Positions 8,607 through 15,101 of a stretch of DNA of 23,918 nt are shown here, in pieces (position 1 is the first letter of the stretch; every line of letters starts with the position of its first letter). The notes under the pieces are model-generated. The model made no database searches and was not told the DNA's origin. It worked only from the letters and a program-made list of their open reading frames with translations. Origin of the DNA: CAYHZL01 sp964361075. GTDB taxonomy: Bacteria > Bacteroidota > Ignavibacteria > UBA10030 > UBA8401. The translations under genes and the position numbers were made by a program. The stretch lies in NCBI GenBank assembly GCA_964361075.1, contig CAYHZL010000030.1, positions 1 to 23,918 on the forward strand, given 5' to 3'.

Positions 8607-9380
8607 ATGAAACATACTACTCACCATTGTTCAGTTCGGCTGCTCACGATGTTAATGTTGGTCGGAATGATGTGCACGACAGTAACATACGCACAAGATA
8701 AATCTCCGAAGACTCTTGCAATTTTATATTTTGAAAATAACAGCGTGGTGGATCGAGATAAATTGGAGCCGCTTAAAAAAGGTTTAGCTGATATGCTCAT
8801 CACAGAAATGTCGAAAGTGAAAGGCATCAAAGTTGTCGAGCGTCAGCGGATTCAATCAATTGTCGAAGAATTAAATCTGAACGAAACCGATCTGGTAGAA
8901 AAAGAAACATCACAAAGAATGGGAAAATTATTGGGCGCCAAAGTGATGTTGTTTGGCGGCTTCTCAAATTTATTTAATGATAAATTTAGAATTGACGTTC
9001 GGATTATTAAAACGGAAACAAGCGAAACAATTAAAGCAGAAGAAGTTACCGGGGAACTTAATGAATTCCTTCCAATGCTGCAATCGCTGGTGAAAAAAAT
9101 TGCAAGTGAATTGGATGTAAAGCTGAGTTCTGCTGAAGAAAATAGTTTGGAAGCAGGCGAAGGAAAATTTTCCGGCTATGTAACGTACGCAAAAGCATTA
9201 GGTCTGGAAGATGAAGGGCGGCAATTGGAGAAGAGTGGAAAAAAAGTTGATGCGCTTGCAAAATTTGAAAGTGCAAAAGCGCTGTATCAAAATGCAGTTG
9301 ACGAATCCAAATATGAAGGTGCAGTAAAAAAAGTTGACGAAATGACAACACTGATTGCTGAAATAAGAAAAACAAAATAG
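8607..9380 (+). CDS. CsgG-like family protein
   Basis: This 257-residue protein has a clear Shine-Dalgarno (AAAGGA, 8594-8599). A signal peptide ends at about TYAQ (residue 30). Residues ~33-170 show the CsgG/FlgO/LpoB-type fold pattern: KTLAILYFENNS, LADMLITEMSKVKGIKVVERQRI, then GKLLGAKVMLFGGFSN with a following beta-rich segment FRIDVRII. Members of this superfamily form or regulate outer-membrane secretion pores and envelope complexes. CsgG itself is a lipoprotein, but no lipobox is seen here (GMMC is a poor match), so this one is probably periplasmic or attached through a partner. The C-terminal ~80 residues are helical and charged, similar to one or two TPR-like hairpins. It lies between a barrel gene and a second CsgG-domain gene. 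Curli genes (csgA, csgE, csgF) are not seen nearby, so a curli role is not assumed. Confidence 0.75.
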   Translation: MKHTTHHCSVRLLTMLMLVGMMCTTVTYAQDKSPKTLAILYFENNSVVDRDKLEPLKKGLADMLITEMSKVKGIKVVERQRIQSIVEELNLNETDLVEKETSQRMGKLLGAKVMLFGGFSNLFNDKFRIDVRIIKTETSETIKAEEVTGELNEFLPMLQSLVKKIASELDVKLSSAEENSLEAGEGKFSGYVTYAKALGLEDEGRQLEKSGKKVDALAKFESAKALYQNAVDESKYEGAVKKVDEMTTLIAEIRKTK

Positions 9381-9418
9381 AGATTGAACTATCAATTACG
9401 TTATCGAGGAGAACACTT

Positions 9419-11923
9419 ATGAAAAAATTTACTTCTATTCTATGTGCGCTGTTTTTGGCAATTGGCTTCCTGCCTCTTTCCGTGTTGCAGGCACAAAATG
9501 ATTTGCCGCGCGTGATGGTTGTTGTTGATGAAAAGATTGACGACAAGGATGTTACCGCGCGAAAAGTTGCCGGAAAAATTGAAAGCATGTTGCTTTCAAA
9601 AGGATATCGCTTGGTTGATTCAAAACAATTCGAAGCCGTGAAAGTGCGCGATCTCTCGCTTGGCGATTTGAATGCGACGAAAGCCAAAGAACTTGGTCGG
9701 CGTTACGGTGCAGAACTTATTATTGCCGGCGGCGCGCAGGCAATGTTCGGCGGCGAAGTGGAAACTTATGGAATCAAGAATCAAAAATATTCTGCTGATG
9801 GAGAAATAAAAGTCGTCAACATGGATACCGGTGAAATTATTGCTGTGGCTACTGCTACATCAACAAAATCATCGCAAAACAAATCACAAGCGGCATCGAA
9901 ATCGCTGGAAGAAATCGGTGTGATGATGGCGAACGATATCGGTGCAAAATTAGATGCGAAGATGAAAGAGGCAAGTGAAAAGCCGATTATCGTTGAATTG
10001 ATTCTTCAAGGAGTGAACGATGCCACAGTTGTAAAATTTGAACAAGAGCTTCCGTCAAAAATTTCGATGATTAAAAAAATGAAACTGCGTTACATGGAAG
10101 GCGATGCCGCATCGTTTGATGTAACGCTGCATGGCACACTCGATGAATTGCGGAAGCAGTGTTCTTCGATGCCGGAATTATCCGTCACCGGTTTTTCAGG
10201 GAACCGTTTGGATGTGAATACAAAAACAACCGGTGTAAAAAAAGCAAGTATGATTATGTCCAGCTCGCTTGAGATTAATGAATTCAAAGTTGAAAACATT
10301 TTTCCATCGCAAATTGCATACTATGCAAAAAATCCTATCGGCAAAGTAACATTGGAAAATACCGGTAAGGCAGATATTAAAAATATTAAAGCAAAAATTT
10401 TTATTCCAACGTATATGCAAATGGCATCGGAACAAAATATTCCGCTATTGAAAGCCGGCACAAAACAAACTTTTGATGTCTCTGCTACACTTGATAGAGA
10501 TAAATTGTTCGGCGTAAACGAAAATACCATTTCGCAAATCAAGGCAGAAATTACGTACACTCTTGGTGCAGAAGAAAAAACGCGAAGCATCACAAAACCA
10601 ATTACGATGTACAGCAAAAATTCAATCTCGTGGTCGCGTCCTAATTCTGCCGGTGCATTTATTACTTACAAAGATGAAGCGGTCGAAAATTTTTCGCGTG
10701 CGGTTATTGGAAATGTACAATGTGATATGAACCTGCTTCCCGGCGCATCGCGCAATCAGATTAACGCGATGAAAGTGTGGGATGCCGTGCGTGCGTTTTC
10801 CATCAATTATGTTTCCGATCCGTGGATAGTCGCTGAAGGTGATGTGCTGGATGAAATTCAATTTCCACGCGAAACACTTGCCAAGAAAGCGGGGGACTGC
10901 GATGATAGTTCCATTTTGCTCGCGGCGTGTCTGGAAAATATTGGTGTGCACACTGCGCTTCTTGGAACTACCGATCATGTGTTTATCATGTTTGATACCG
11001 GTGTGAATAAAAAAAATGCGTCGCGCATAAGTTTGAATGAACGAGAATATGTTATTCGCGAAAACACGGTATGGATTCCACTTGAGACGACAATTATCAA
11101 TAAAGCAACATTTGCAGAAGCGTGGGCAGTTGGTGCGGAAGGATATTATAAAACTGCTGATGCAAAAGGAAAACTTGATATTGTTGATGTTCGCAAATCG
11201 TGGGAAACATATCCGCCGACAAATTTAGCGTTACAAGTTAAAGTTGCAGAAACACCATCGCCGGATGTGATAGGTGCGCTGTTAAATTCTGATTTAAAAA
11301 ACTTGGCGCAAGTTGCAGCACAGCGTTTGGATGAAAAAGTTACTGTATTAAAAAAAGCGAATAACGAAAAATCTTCAAACGAAGCGGCAATGTTGTTGGC
11401 AAATGCCGGAAGATTTGATGATGCTCTTGTTACATTGAAAGCATATACTTCGGCAGCAGCACAAAACAATATTGGCAATGTGTATTTATTGAAAGGTGAT
11501 TCGCTTAATGCATACAGAAGTTACACAGGTGCATTACAGGCTGATGCGAAAGATGGCGGCATCGAGTTGAATATGGGATTACTGCAATATCTCGGCGGCG
11601 ATCATGAAGGGACAGTAACATCGTTCGCGAATGCAGTGTCCAAATTTCCTTCGCAAGAAAAAGCGTATGCTGAATTAGGCATTGATAACATTGTTGCAGA
11701 AATGAGTCAGACGAAAGCCGCAGAGCGCGGCACTATGATTGATCGTGGTGAACTGCACAATTTATTATTTGCGGCATTGAAAGATCTTTCTGCAAAAAAA
11801 GATGTGCGTGCAGCAAGTGCAACTATCCGTCGTGGTGAAAACAAATTTGTATTTGGCGGCAGACGTGGAATTGATCCGACACAGCTTTCAAGTTTAAAAG
11901 ATTTTCTGTACTGGAAAATGTAA
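9419..11923 (+). CDS. CsgG-like / transglutaminase-like / TPR multidomain envelope protein
   Basis: This 834-residue protein has a good Shine-Dalgarno (GAGGAG at 9406-9411). The signal peptide ends near residue 26 (SVLQAQ). Residues ~30-185 form a CsgG/FlgT-like domain (LPRVMVVVDEKI, ESMLLSKGYRLVDSKQF, ELGRRYGAELIIAGGA). A second alpha/beta region covers ~190-275, and ~285-395 looks like an Ig/CARDB-type module (GKVTLENTGKADIKNIKAKI). Residues ~440-580 match a transglutaminase-like core: AGDCDDSSILLAACLENIG with C494, DHVFIMFD with H520, and WIPLE with E556 where Asp is usual. TPR-like helices follow (~640-760). The role is unknown; peptide-bond hydrolysis, crosslinking or a purely structural function are all possible. 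The adjacent CsgG-like and barrel genes suggest a shared complex. The architecture is visible in the sequence; the function is inference. Confidence 0.75.
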   Translation: MKKFTSILCALFLAIGFLPLSVLQAQNDLPRVMVVVDEKIDDKDVTARKVAGKIESMLLSKGYRLVDSKQFEAVKVRDLSLGDLNATKAKELGRRYGAELIIAGGAQAMFGGEVETYGIKNQKYSADGEIKVVNMDTGEIIAVATATSTKSSQNKSQAASKSLEEIGVMMANDIGAKLDAKMKEASEKPIIVELILQGVNDATVVKFEQELPSKISMIKKMKLRYMEGDAASFDVTLHGTLDELRKQCSSMPELSVTGFSGNRLDVNTKTTGVKKASMIMSSSLEINEFKVENIFPSQIAYYAKNPIGKVTLENTGKADIKNIKAKIFIPTYMQMASEQNIPLLKAGTKQTFDVSATLDRDKLFGVNENTISQIKAEITYTLGAEEKTRSITKPITMYSKNSISWSRPNSAGAFITYKDEAVENFSRAVIGNVQCDMNLLPGASRNQINAMKVWDAVRAFSINYVSDPWIVAEGDVLDEIQFPRETLAKKAGDCDDSSILLAACLENIGVHTALLGTTDHVFIMFDTGVNKKNASRISLNEREYVIRENTVWIPLETTIINKATFAEAWAVGAEGYYKTADAKGKLDIVDVRKSWETYPPTNLALQVKVAETPSPDVIGALLNSDLKNLAQVAAQRLDEKVTVLKKANNEKSSNEAAMLLANAGRFDDALVTLKAYTSAAAQNNIGNVYLLKGDSLNAYRSYTGALQADAKDGGIELNMGLLQYLGGDHEGTVTSFANAVSKFPSQEKAYAELGIDNIVAEMSQTKAAERGTMIDRGELHNLLFAALKDLSAKKDVRAASATIRRGENKFVFGGRRGIDPTQLSSLKDFLYWKM

Positions 11924-11940
11924 AAACGAATATATCAGAA

Positions 11941-11961
11941 AGTCCCGCTCATACCGGGACT
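11941..11961 (+). terminator. Hairpin after the CsgG/transglutaminase gene, possible terminator
   Basis: A perfect 7-bp stem AGTCCCG/CGGGACT with a 7-nt loop begins 17 nt after the stop codon. No T-tract follows, so it could be a processing or RNA-end stabilising hairpin rather than a factor-independent terminator. Confidence 0.4.
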
Positions 11962-11990
11962 ATACAGGAATCATCCACTGCCAAAGGCAT

Positions 11991-12057
11991 CACTTCGTGA
12001 GAAGACACAAAGAGGCACGAAAAATTAGTGTTCTTTCGTGACCTTCGTGGACGAAAA
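11991..12057. repeat. Degenerate dispersed-type intergenic repeat
   Basis: This stretch has two oppositely oriented halves rich in the words CACAAAGA/GTGTTCTTT and CACGAAA/TTTCGTG. One exact pair, 12016-12022 with 12034-12040, forms a 7-bp stem. The word composition (CTTCGTG, ACACAAAGAGG, TTTCGTGACCTTCGTGG) resembles widespread short intergenic repeats of environmental bacteria. Together with the hairpin before it and the AT-rich stretch after it, this accounts for the gene-free 11924-12156. I see no small gene there. Confidence 0.4.
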
Positions 12058-12156
12058 ATCTTTTTATTGAAAAATGAAATCAACTTTTGTATATTACTTC
12101 TGTAGTTTTGTAATAAAAAAATGTTTGCCGATTGTGAACAGCAAAATATTTTTTTA

Positions 12157-12185
12157 TTGAGAAAGATAGAAATTTGATGTAAACA
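12157..12185 (+). promoter_or_regulatory. Possible promoter for the tRNA-Ala/SRP RNA unit
   Basis: A TTGAGA hexamer is followed after exactly 17 nt by TAAACA, a sigma70-like arrangement about 50 nt upstream of the tRNA. The -35 is close to consensus and the -10 is weak. No Bacteroidetes-type TTTG/TAnnTTTG pair with proper spacing was found here. Confidence 0.3.
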
Positions 12186-12189
12186 AAAC

Positions 12190-12217
12190 TTGTCCCGAAG
12201 GGATCCCTTTGGGACAA
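12190..12217. repeat. 28-nt imperfect palindrome centred on GGGATCCC, copy 1
   Basis: TTGTCCC on the left pairs with GGGACAA on the right, and AAGGG with CCCTT around a central AT, leaving one mismatched position per arm. The core 26 bases recur with 3 differences at 12543-12568. It lies 19 nt before the tRNA 5' end, in or near the predicted leader, so it could form a hairpin in the precursor RNA. It is more likely part of a dispersed intergenic repeat. Confidence 0.7.
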
Positions 12218-12236
12218 ATTAGATTGATTTTCCTTC

Positions 12237-12309
12237 GGGGCCGTAGCTCAGTTGGGAGAGCGATTCGTTCGCAACGAATAGGTCGTCGGTTCGATCCCGA
12301 TCGGCTCCA
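12237..12309 (+). tRNA. tRNA-Ala (anticodon CGC)
   Basis: This is a 73-nt cloverleaf. The acceptor stem GGGGCCG pairs with CGGCTCC (one G-T), and the discriminator is A. The D arm contains GCTC..GGGAGAGC. The anticodon stem ATTCG/CGAAT encloses the loop TTCGCAA, which reads anticodon CGC and decodes GCG alanine codons. The T arm is GTCGG TTCGATC CCGAT. CCA is not encoded (CAC follows). The SRP RNA begins about 14 nt downstream, so the two RNAs may come from one precursor. Confidence 0.95.
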
Positions 12310-12323
12310 CAAAAAAATAAATA

Positions 12324-12416
12324 GCCAAGCACTGTACAACAGCAAGTTTCGCAACCCTGCCAGGTCCGGAAGGAAGCAACAGCCCGATACCGAATGTGTG
12401 ATACAGCCAGCTTGGC
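12324..12416 (+). ncRNA. ffs: Bacterial small SRP RNA (4.5S-type) with intrinsic terminator
   Basis: The signature of SRP helix 8, CCCTGCCAGGTCCGGAAGG followed by AAGCAACAG (around 12354-12382), contains the conserved asymmetric loop and the GGAA tetraloop bound by Ffh. The ends close by long-range pairing: GCCAAGC at 12324-12330 with GCTTGGC at 12410-12416, and CTGTA with TACAG just inside. Eight T residues at 12417-12424 follow the closing stem directly, so the molecule ends as its own factor-independent terminator. At about 93-100 nt it is the short form without an Alu domain. It acts with Ffh in co-translational targeting of membrane proteins. Confidence 0.95.
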
Positions 12417-12451
12417 TTTTTTTTGCGCATCAGGGAACAATGTCAATTCAT

Positions 12452-12621
12452 TTAAGGGCATCTCTAACAAACATAAAAATAATTGTCATTGCGAGCCGTT
12501 CTTTGGCGAAGCAATCTCGTTTTTTTCTTTTAATTGAAAGATTGTCCCAAGGGGATCCCTTTGGGACTTCGGTCGCTTCGCTCTCTCGCAATGACGACAC
12601 TGTTTTTAGAGATACCCTTAA
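12452..12621. repeat. Nested inverted-repeat (MITE-like) intergenic element, about 170 bp
   Basis: The outer ends TTAAGGGCATCTCTAA (12452-12467) and TTAGAGATACCCTTAA (12606-12621) are inverted copies with one mismatch. Inside, GTCATTGCGAG (12485-12495) and CTCGCAATGAC (12585-12595) are a perfect 11-bp inverted pair. The interior carries further words such as GGCGAAGCAATCTCG and the second GGGATCCC palindrome. It contains no open frame of credible coding quality and no transposase. The structure suggests a non-autonomous mobile element, perhaps one inserted inside another. The gene-free stretch 12425-12834 holds this element and a possible rng promoter. Confidence 0.65.
12543..12568. repeat. 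GGGATCCC-centred palindrome, copy 2
   Basis: This copy matches 23 of 26 bases of 12191-12216. It sits within the nested inverted-repeat element downstream of the SRP RNA, so the tRNA/SRP unit is flanked on both sides by the same palindrome in the same orientation. Confidence 0.7.
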
Positions 12622-12775
12622 TCTTGAAACATATCGGAACCACTGCTCAATCAAATAACTTCTTGCAAGCCACCCAATATTTTCGTAATTTTATTTGAAA
12701 TTAGAAAAAAAGCCATTGTGCGCGTATTCATTATGCCTTCCTTTTAACAAAAGACTTAAAGTGGGGCGTCCATCT

Positions 12776-12810
12776 TGAACACTTGTTCATCCTATGCGCA
12801 AATGTAAAAT
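12776..12810 (+). promoter_or_regulatory. Possible rng promoter with overlapping dyad
   Basis: TTGTTC (12783-12788) and TAAAAT (12805-12810) are separated by 16 nt, and the rng start lies 24 nt further on. A perfect dyad TGAAC-ACTT-GTTCA (12776-12789) covers the -35 element and could be an operator or an RNA hairpin. The -35 is weak, so the call is tentative. Confidence 0.25.
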
Positions 12811-12834
12811 TTTATGAATTATCGAAGTGTGTAA

Positions 12835-14436
12835 ATGAAAAAAGAAATAATTATTAACTCCACAGCCAACGAAATCCGAATCGCGATTACTGAAGACGGA
12901 AAATTGGCGGAGTTGTTTGTTGAAACGCCTGAAAAAGAGCGAATGGTCGGCGATATTTATGTTGGTAAAGTCGCCAAAGTGATGCCGGGAATTCAGGCTG
13001 CGTTCATTGATATTGGACTTCAACAAGATGCTTTCCTCCACTTTTCTGATATTGGCGCATCGCTTGGCGATTACAATGCAATGATGACCGATGACGATGT
13101 TGACACGGATGAAGACGAGGAAGATGAGGGGCCTGGAGGATATGCTCATCCGGCTGCCACCACAAAGCAAAACGAACGCAAACAAAAACCGGAACAACGT
13201 CGGAAGCCGGAAGTTAATCTCACCAAAGGACAGGATATTGTCGTTCAAATTACCAAAGAACCGGTCGCGAAAAAGGGTGTACGAGTTACATCAGAAGTTT
13301 CTCTCCCCGGAAGATTTTTAGTTCTTTTGCCGTTTGATGGCAAGATTGGTATTTCGAAAAAAATTTCCAGCTTCAAAGAAAAACGCCGTCTCCGCAAACT
13401 TGTGCGCAGTATTTTACCGCCGACATTCGGACTTATTGTTCGTACGAATGCTGAAAATCAGGATGAAAAACTTTTTCTTCAGGATTTAGAATCTCTTCTT
13501 GCAAAATGGAGAGAGATTGAAAAAGGATTGAAAGAAGAAAAAGCTCCCGCGCTTCTTTATAAAGACATGGCAACAACGTCCAGTGTTATTCGCGATTTGT
13601 TTAGTGAAGGAGTAAGCCGTGTTGTTATCGATAACAAAAAGCTCTATCGCGAAATTAAAGCGTACGTCAGTGTCTTTTCTCCGGTGATGGCTGATAAGAT
13701 TGAATACTACAGTCAAAAAGAACCAATCTTTGATGTGAATGGTGTTGAAAAAGAAATTGCCACCACGCTTGCGCGAAAAGTATGGCTGAAAAATGGCGGC
13801 TACATTATTTTTGATCAGACTGAAGCGATGACCGTGATTGACGTGAACAGCGGACGGTACGCTGCGAAACAAGAACAAGAATTGAACTCGCTGAAAACAA
13901 ATCTTGAGGCAGCGCGTGAAATCTGTCGTCAAATTCGGCTGCGCGATCTTGGCGGTATCATCGTCATCGATTTTATTGATATCGAAGATGAGAAGAACAA
14001 AAAGAAAGTGTATGATGAAATGAAAAAAGAATTCAAGAAGGATCGCGCGAAAGCAACGATTCTTCCGTTGACAGATTTTTGCTTGATGCAAATTACCCGT
14101 CAAAGAATTCGCCAAAGCATCATTCACAGTTTCACCGAACCGTGCCCAACATGCGGCGGCAGCGGATTGATTCAATCGAAAACCACCATCGTCAGCAAAA
14201 TTGAGCGATGGGTGCGCCGCTTCCGTTCTGAATCCCGCGAACTGCGTTTAACATTGCGCGTGCATCCGAGCATTGCAGAGTTTTTGGAAGATGGAACAAT
14301 CAGCCGCCGCAGAACGATGATGTTTCGTTTCTTTGTTTTTATCAACATTGAAACTGATAAATCGTTTGCGATTGATGAATTCCATTTTATTTCAAGGAAA
14401 CAAAATAACGATATCACAAAAGATTACTTGAACTGA
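12835..14436 (+). CDS. rng: Ribonuclease G (RNase E/G family)
   Basis: This 533-residue endoribonuclease handles rRNA maturation and mRNA decay. The N-terminal S1 RNA-binding domain (DIYVGKVAKVMPGIQAAFID, DAFLHFSD) is interrupted at about residues 83-131 by a low-complexity insert, first acidic (DTDEDEEDE) and then basic (KQKPEQRRKPE). The 5'-sensor region follows (KKGVRVTSEVSLPGRFLVL). The catalytic magnesium ligands lie in AMTVIDVNSGR (D336) and GGIIVIDFID (D379). The Zn-link CPTC is at C437-C440. The end ISRKQNNDITKDYLN is typical of short RNase G forms, and the long RNase E scaffold tail is absent. No strong Shine-Dalgarno is seen; the ATG at 12835 gives the canonical MKKEIIIN start. It follows a gene-free RNA/repeat region and precedes tal by 17 nt. 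Confidence 0.95.
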   Translation: MKKEIIINSTANEIRIAITEDGKLAELFVETPEKERMVGDIYVGKVAKVMPGIQAAFIDIGLQQDAFLHFSDIGASLGDYNAMMTDDDVDTDEDEEDEGPGGYAHPAATTKQNERKQKPEQRRKPEVNLTKGQDIVVQITKEPVAKKGVRVTSEVSLPGRFLVLLPFDGKIGISKKISSFKEKRRLRKLVRSILPPTFGLIVRTNAENQDEKLFLQDLESLLAKWREIEKGLKEEKAPALLYKDMATTSSVIRDLFSEGVSRVVIDNKKLYREIKAYVSVFSPVMADKIEYYSQKEPIFDVNGVEKEIATTLARKVWLKNGGYIIFDQTEAMTVIDVNSGRYAAKQEQELNSLKTNLEAAREICRQIRLRDLGGIIVIDFIDIEDEKNKKKVYDEMKKEFKKDRAKATILPLTDFCLMQITRQRIRQSIIHSFTEPCPTCGGSGLIQSKTTIVSKIERWVRRFRSESRELRLTLRVHPSIAEFLEDGTISRRRTMMFRFFVFINIETDKSFAIDEFHFISRKQNNDITKDYLN

Positions 14437-14453
14437 TATTGTAGGGAACAAGA

Positions 14454-15101
14454 ATGAAATTTTTTATTGATACAGCAAACATCAAAGAAATTAAAGAAGC
14501 CGCCGCGCTTGGTGTGTTGGATGGCGTTACAACCAACCCGAGTTTGGTTGCGAAAGAAGGAAAAGAATTTATTCCGTTGCTGAAAGAAATCTGTTCTATC
14601 GTTGATGGACCCATCAGCGCGGAAGTTGTTGCGATGGATGTCGACGGTATTTTAAAAGAAGGACGCGAGTTGGCGAAACTTCACAAAAATATTGTTGTGA
14701 AAGTACCGTTGATTAAAGACGGATTAAAAGCGGTAAAAATATTTTCTGCGGAAGGGATTCGCACAAATGTTACGCTCTGCTTTTCAGCGAACCAAGCATT
14801 GCTCGCTGCAAAAGTTGGTGCAACGTATATCAGTCCGTTCGTTGGCCGGCTCGATGATATCAGCCACAACGGAATGGATTTGATTAAACAAATTGTTACC
14901 ATCTACAAAAATTATAATTACACAACTCAGGTGCTCGTCGCCAGTGTTCGTCATCCGCTCCATGTTGTGGATGCAGCAATGATGGGCGCACACGTGTGCA
15001 CAATTCCATTTAAAGTGATTGACCAGCTTATCAAACATCCATTGACCGATAGTGGTCTCGAAAAATTTCTTGATGATTGGAAAAAGAGTCAGGCAACATG
15101 A
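14454..15101 (+). CDS. tal: Transaldolase, small TalC/FSA family
   Basis: This 215-residue TIM-barrel enzyme moves a dihydroxyacetone unit between sugar phosphates in the non-oxidative pentose phosphate pathway. It starts MKFFIDTANI and shows DGVTTNPSL and the Schiff-base lysine K83 in VVKVPL. Members of this short family are either transaldolases or fructose-6-phosphate aldolases. Here E57 (SAEV) and F129 (SPFVGR) occupy positions that are Gln and Tyr in E. coli FSA, which favours transaldolase activity. Length and ending are normal for the family. Its stop overlaps the gcvT start by 4 nt, so the two are probably translationally coupled. An AGGGA-like ribosome site lies just upstream. Confidence 0.92.
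   Translation: MKFFIDTANIKEIKEAAALGVLDGVTTNPSLVAKEGKEFIPLLKEICSIVDGPISAEVVAMDVDGILKEGRELAKLHKNIVVKVPLIKDGLKAVKIFSAEGIRTNVTLCFSANQALLAAKVGATYISPFVGRLDDISHNGMDLIKQIVTIYKNYNYTTQVLVASVRHPLHVVDAAMMGAHVCTIPFKVIDQLIKHPLTDSGLEKFLDDWKKSQAT

Noticed and set aside
9058..9687. 209-codon minus-strand frame
   Set aside because: It is antisense to two well-supported CsgG-like genes and spans their intergenic gap. Low-complexity Phe/His/Leu content is typical of a shadow frame.
8607..11923. Curli secretion operon
   Set aside because: CsgG-like domains alone do not define curli. No csgA/B repeats, csgE or csgF are visible and the second protein has a different architecture.
12219..12470. Minus-strand frames with GADRDRTDDLFVANE
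   Set aside because: This is the familiar antisense reading of a tRNA gene, with no other coding support.
12452..12621. CRISPR-like or attachment-site interpretation of repeats near the tRNA
   Set aside because: There is no regular repeat-spacer pattern and no integrase, and the tRNA 3' end is not duplicated downstream. Inverted symmetry fits a MITE-like element better.
12209..12658. 149-codon + strand frame across the tRNA and SRP RNA
   Set aside because: The N-terminal half is a translation of the tRNA-Ala (RSSVGRAIRSQRIGRRFDPD) and the rest of the SRP RNA and repeat element. It is an artefact of RNA genes.
13486..14175. 229-codon minus-strand frame inside rng
   Set aside because: It is fully antisense to conserved RNase G motifs. 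The composition is odd (Phe/Asn/His rich) and no family is recognisable.
15077..15097. Upstream TTG start for gcvT
   Set aside because: It would add MEKESGN inside the end of tal. The ATG at 15098 gives the usual T-protein N-terminus and an ATGA overlap.
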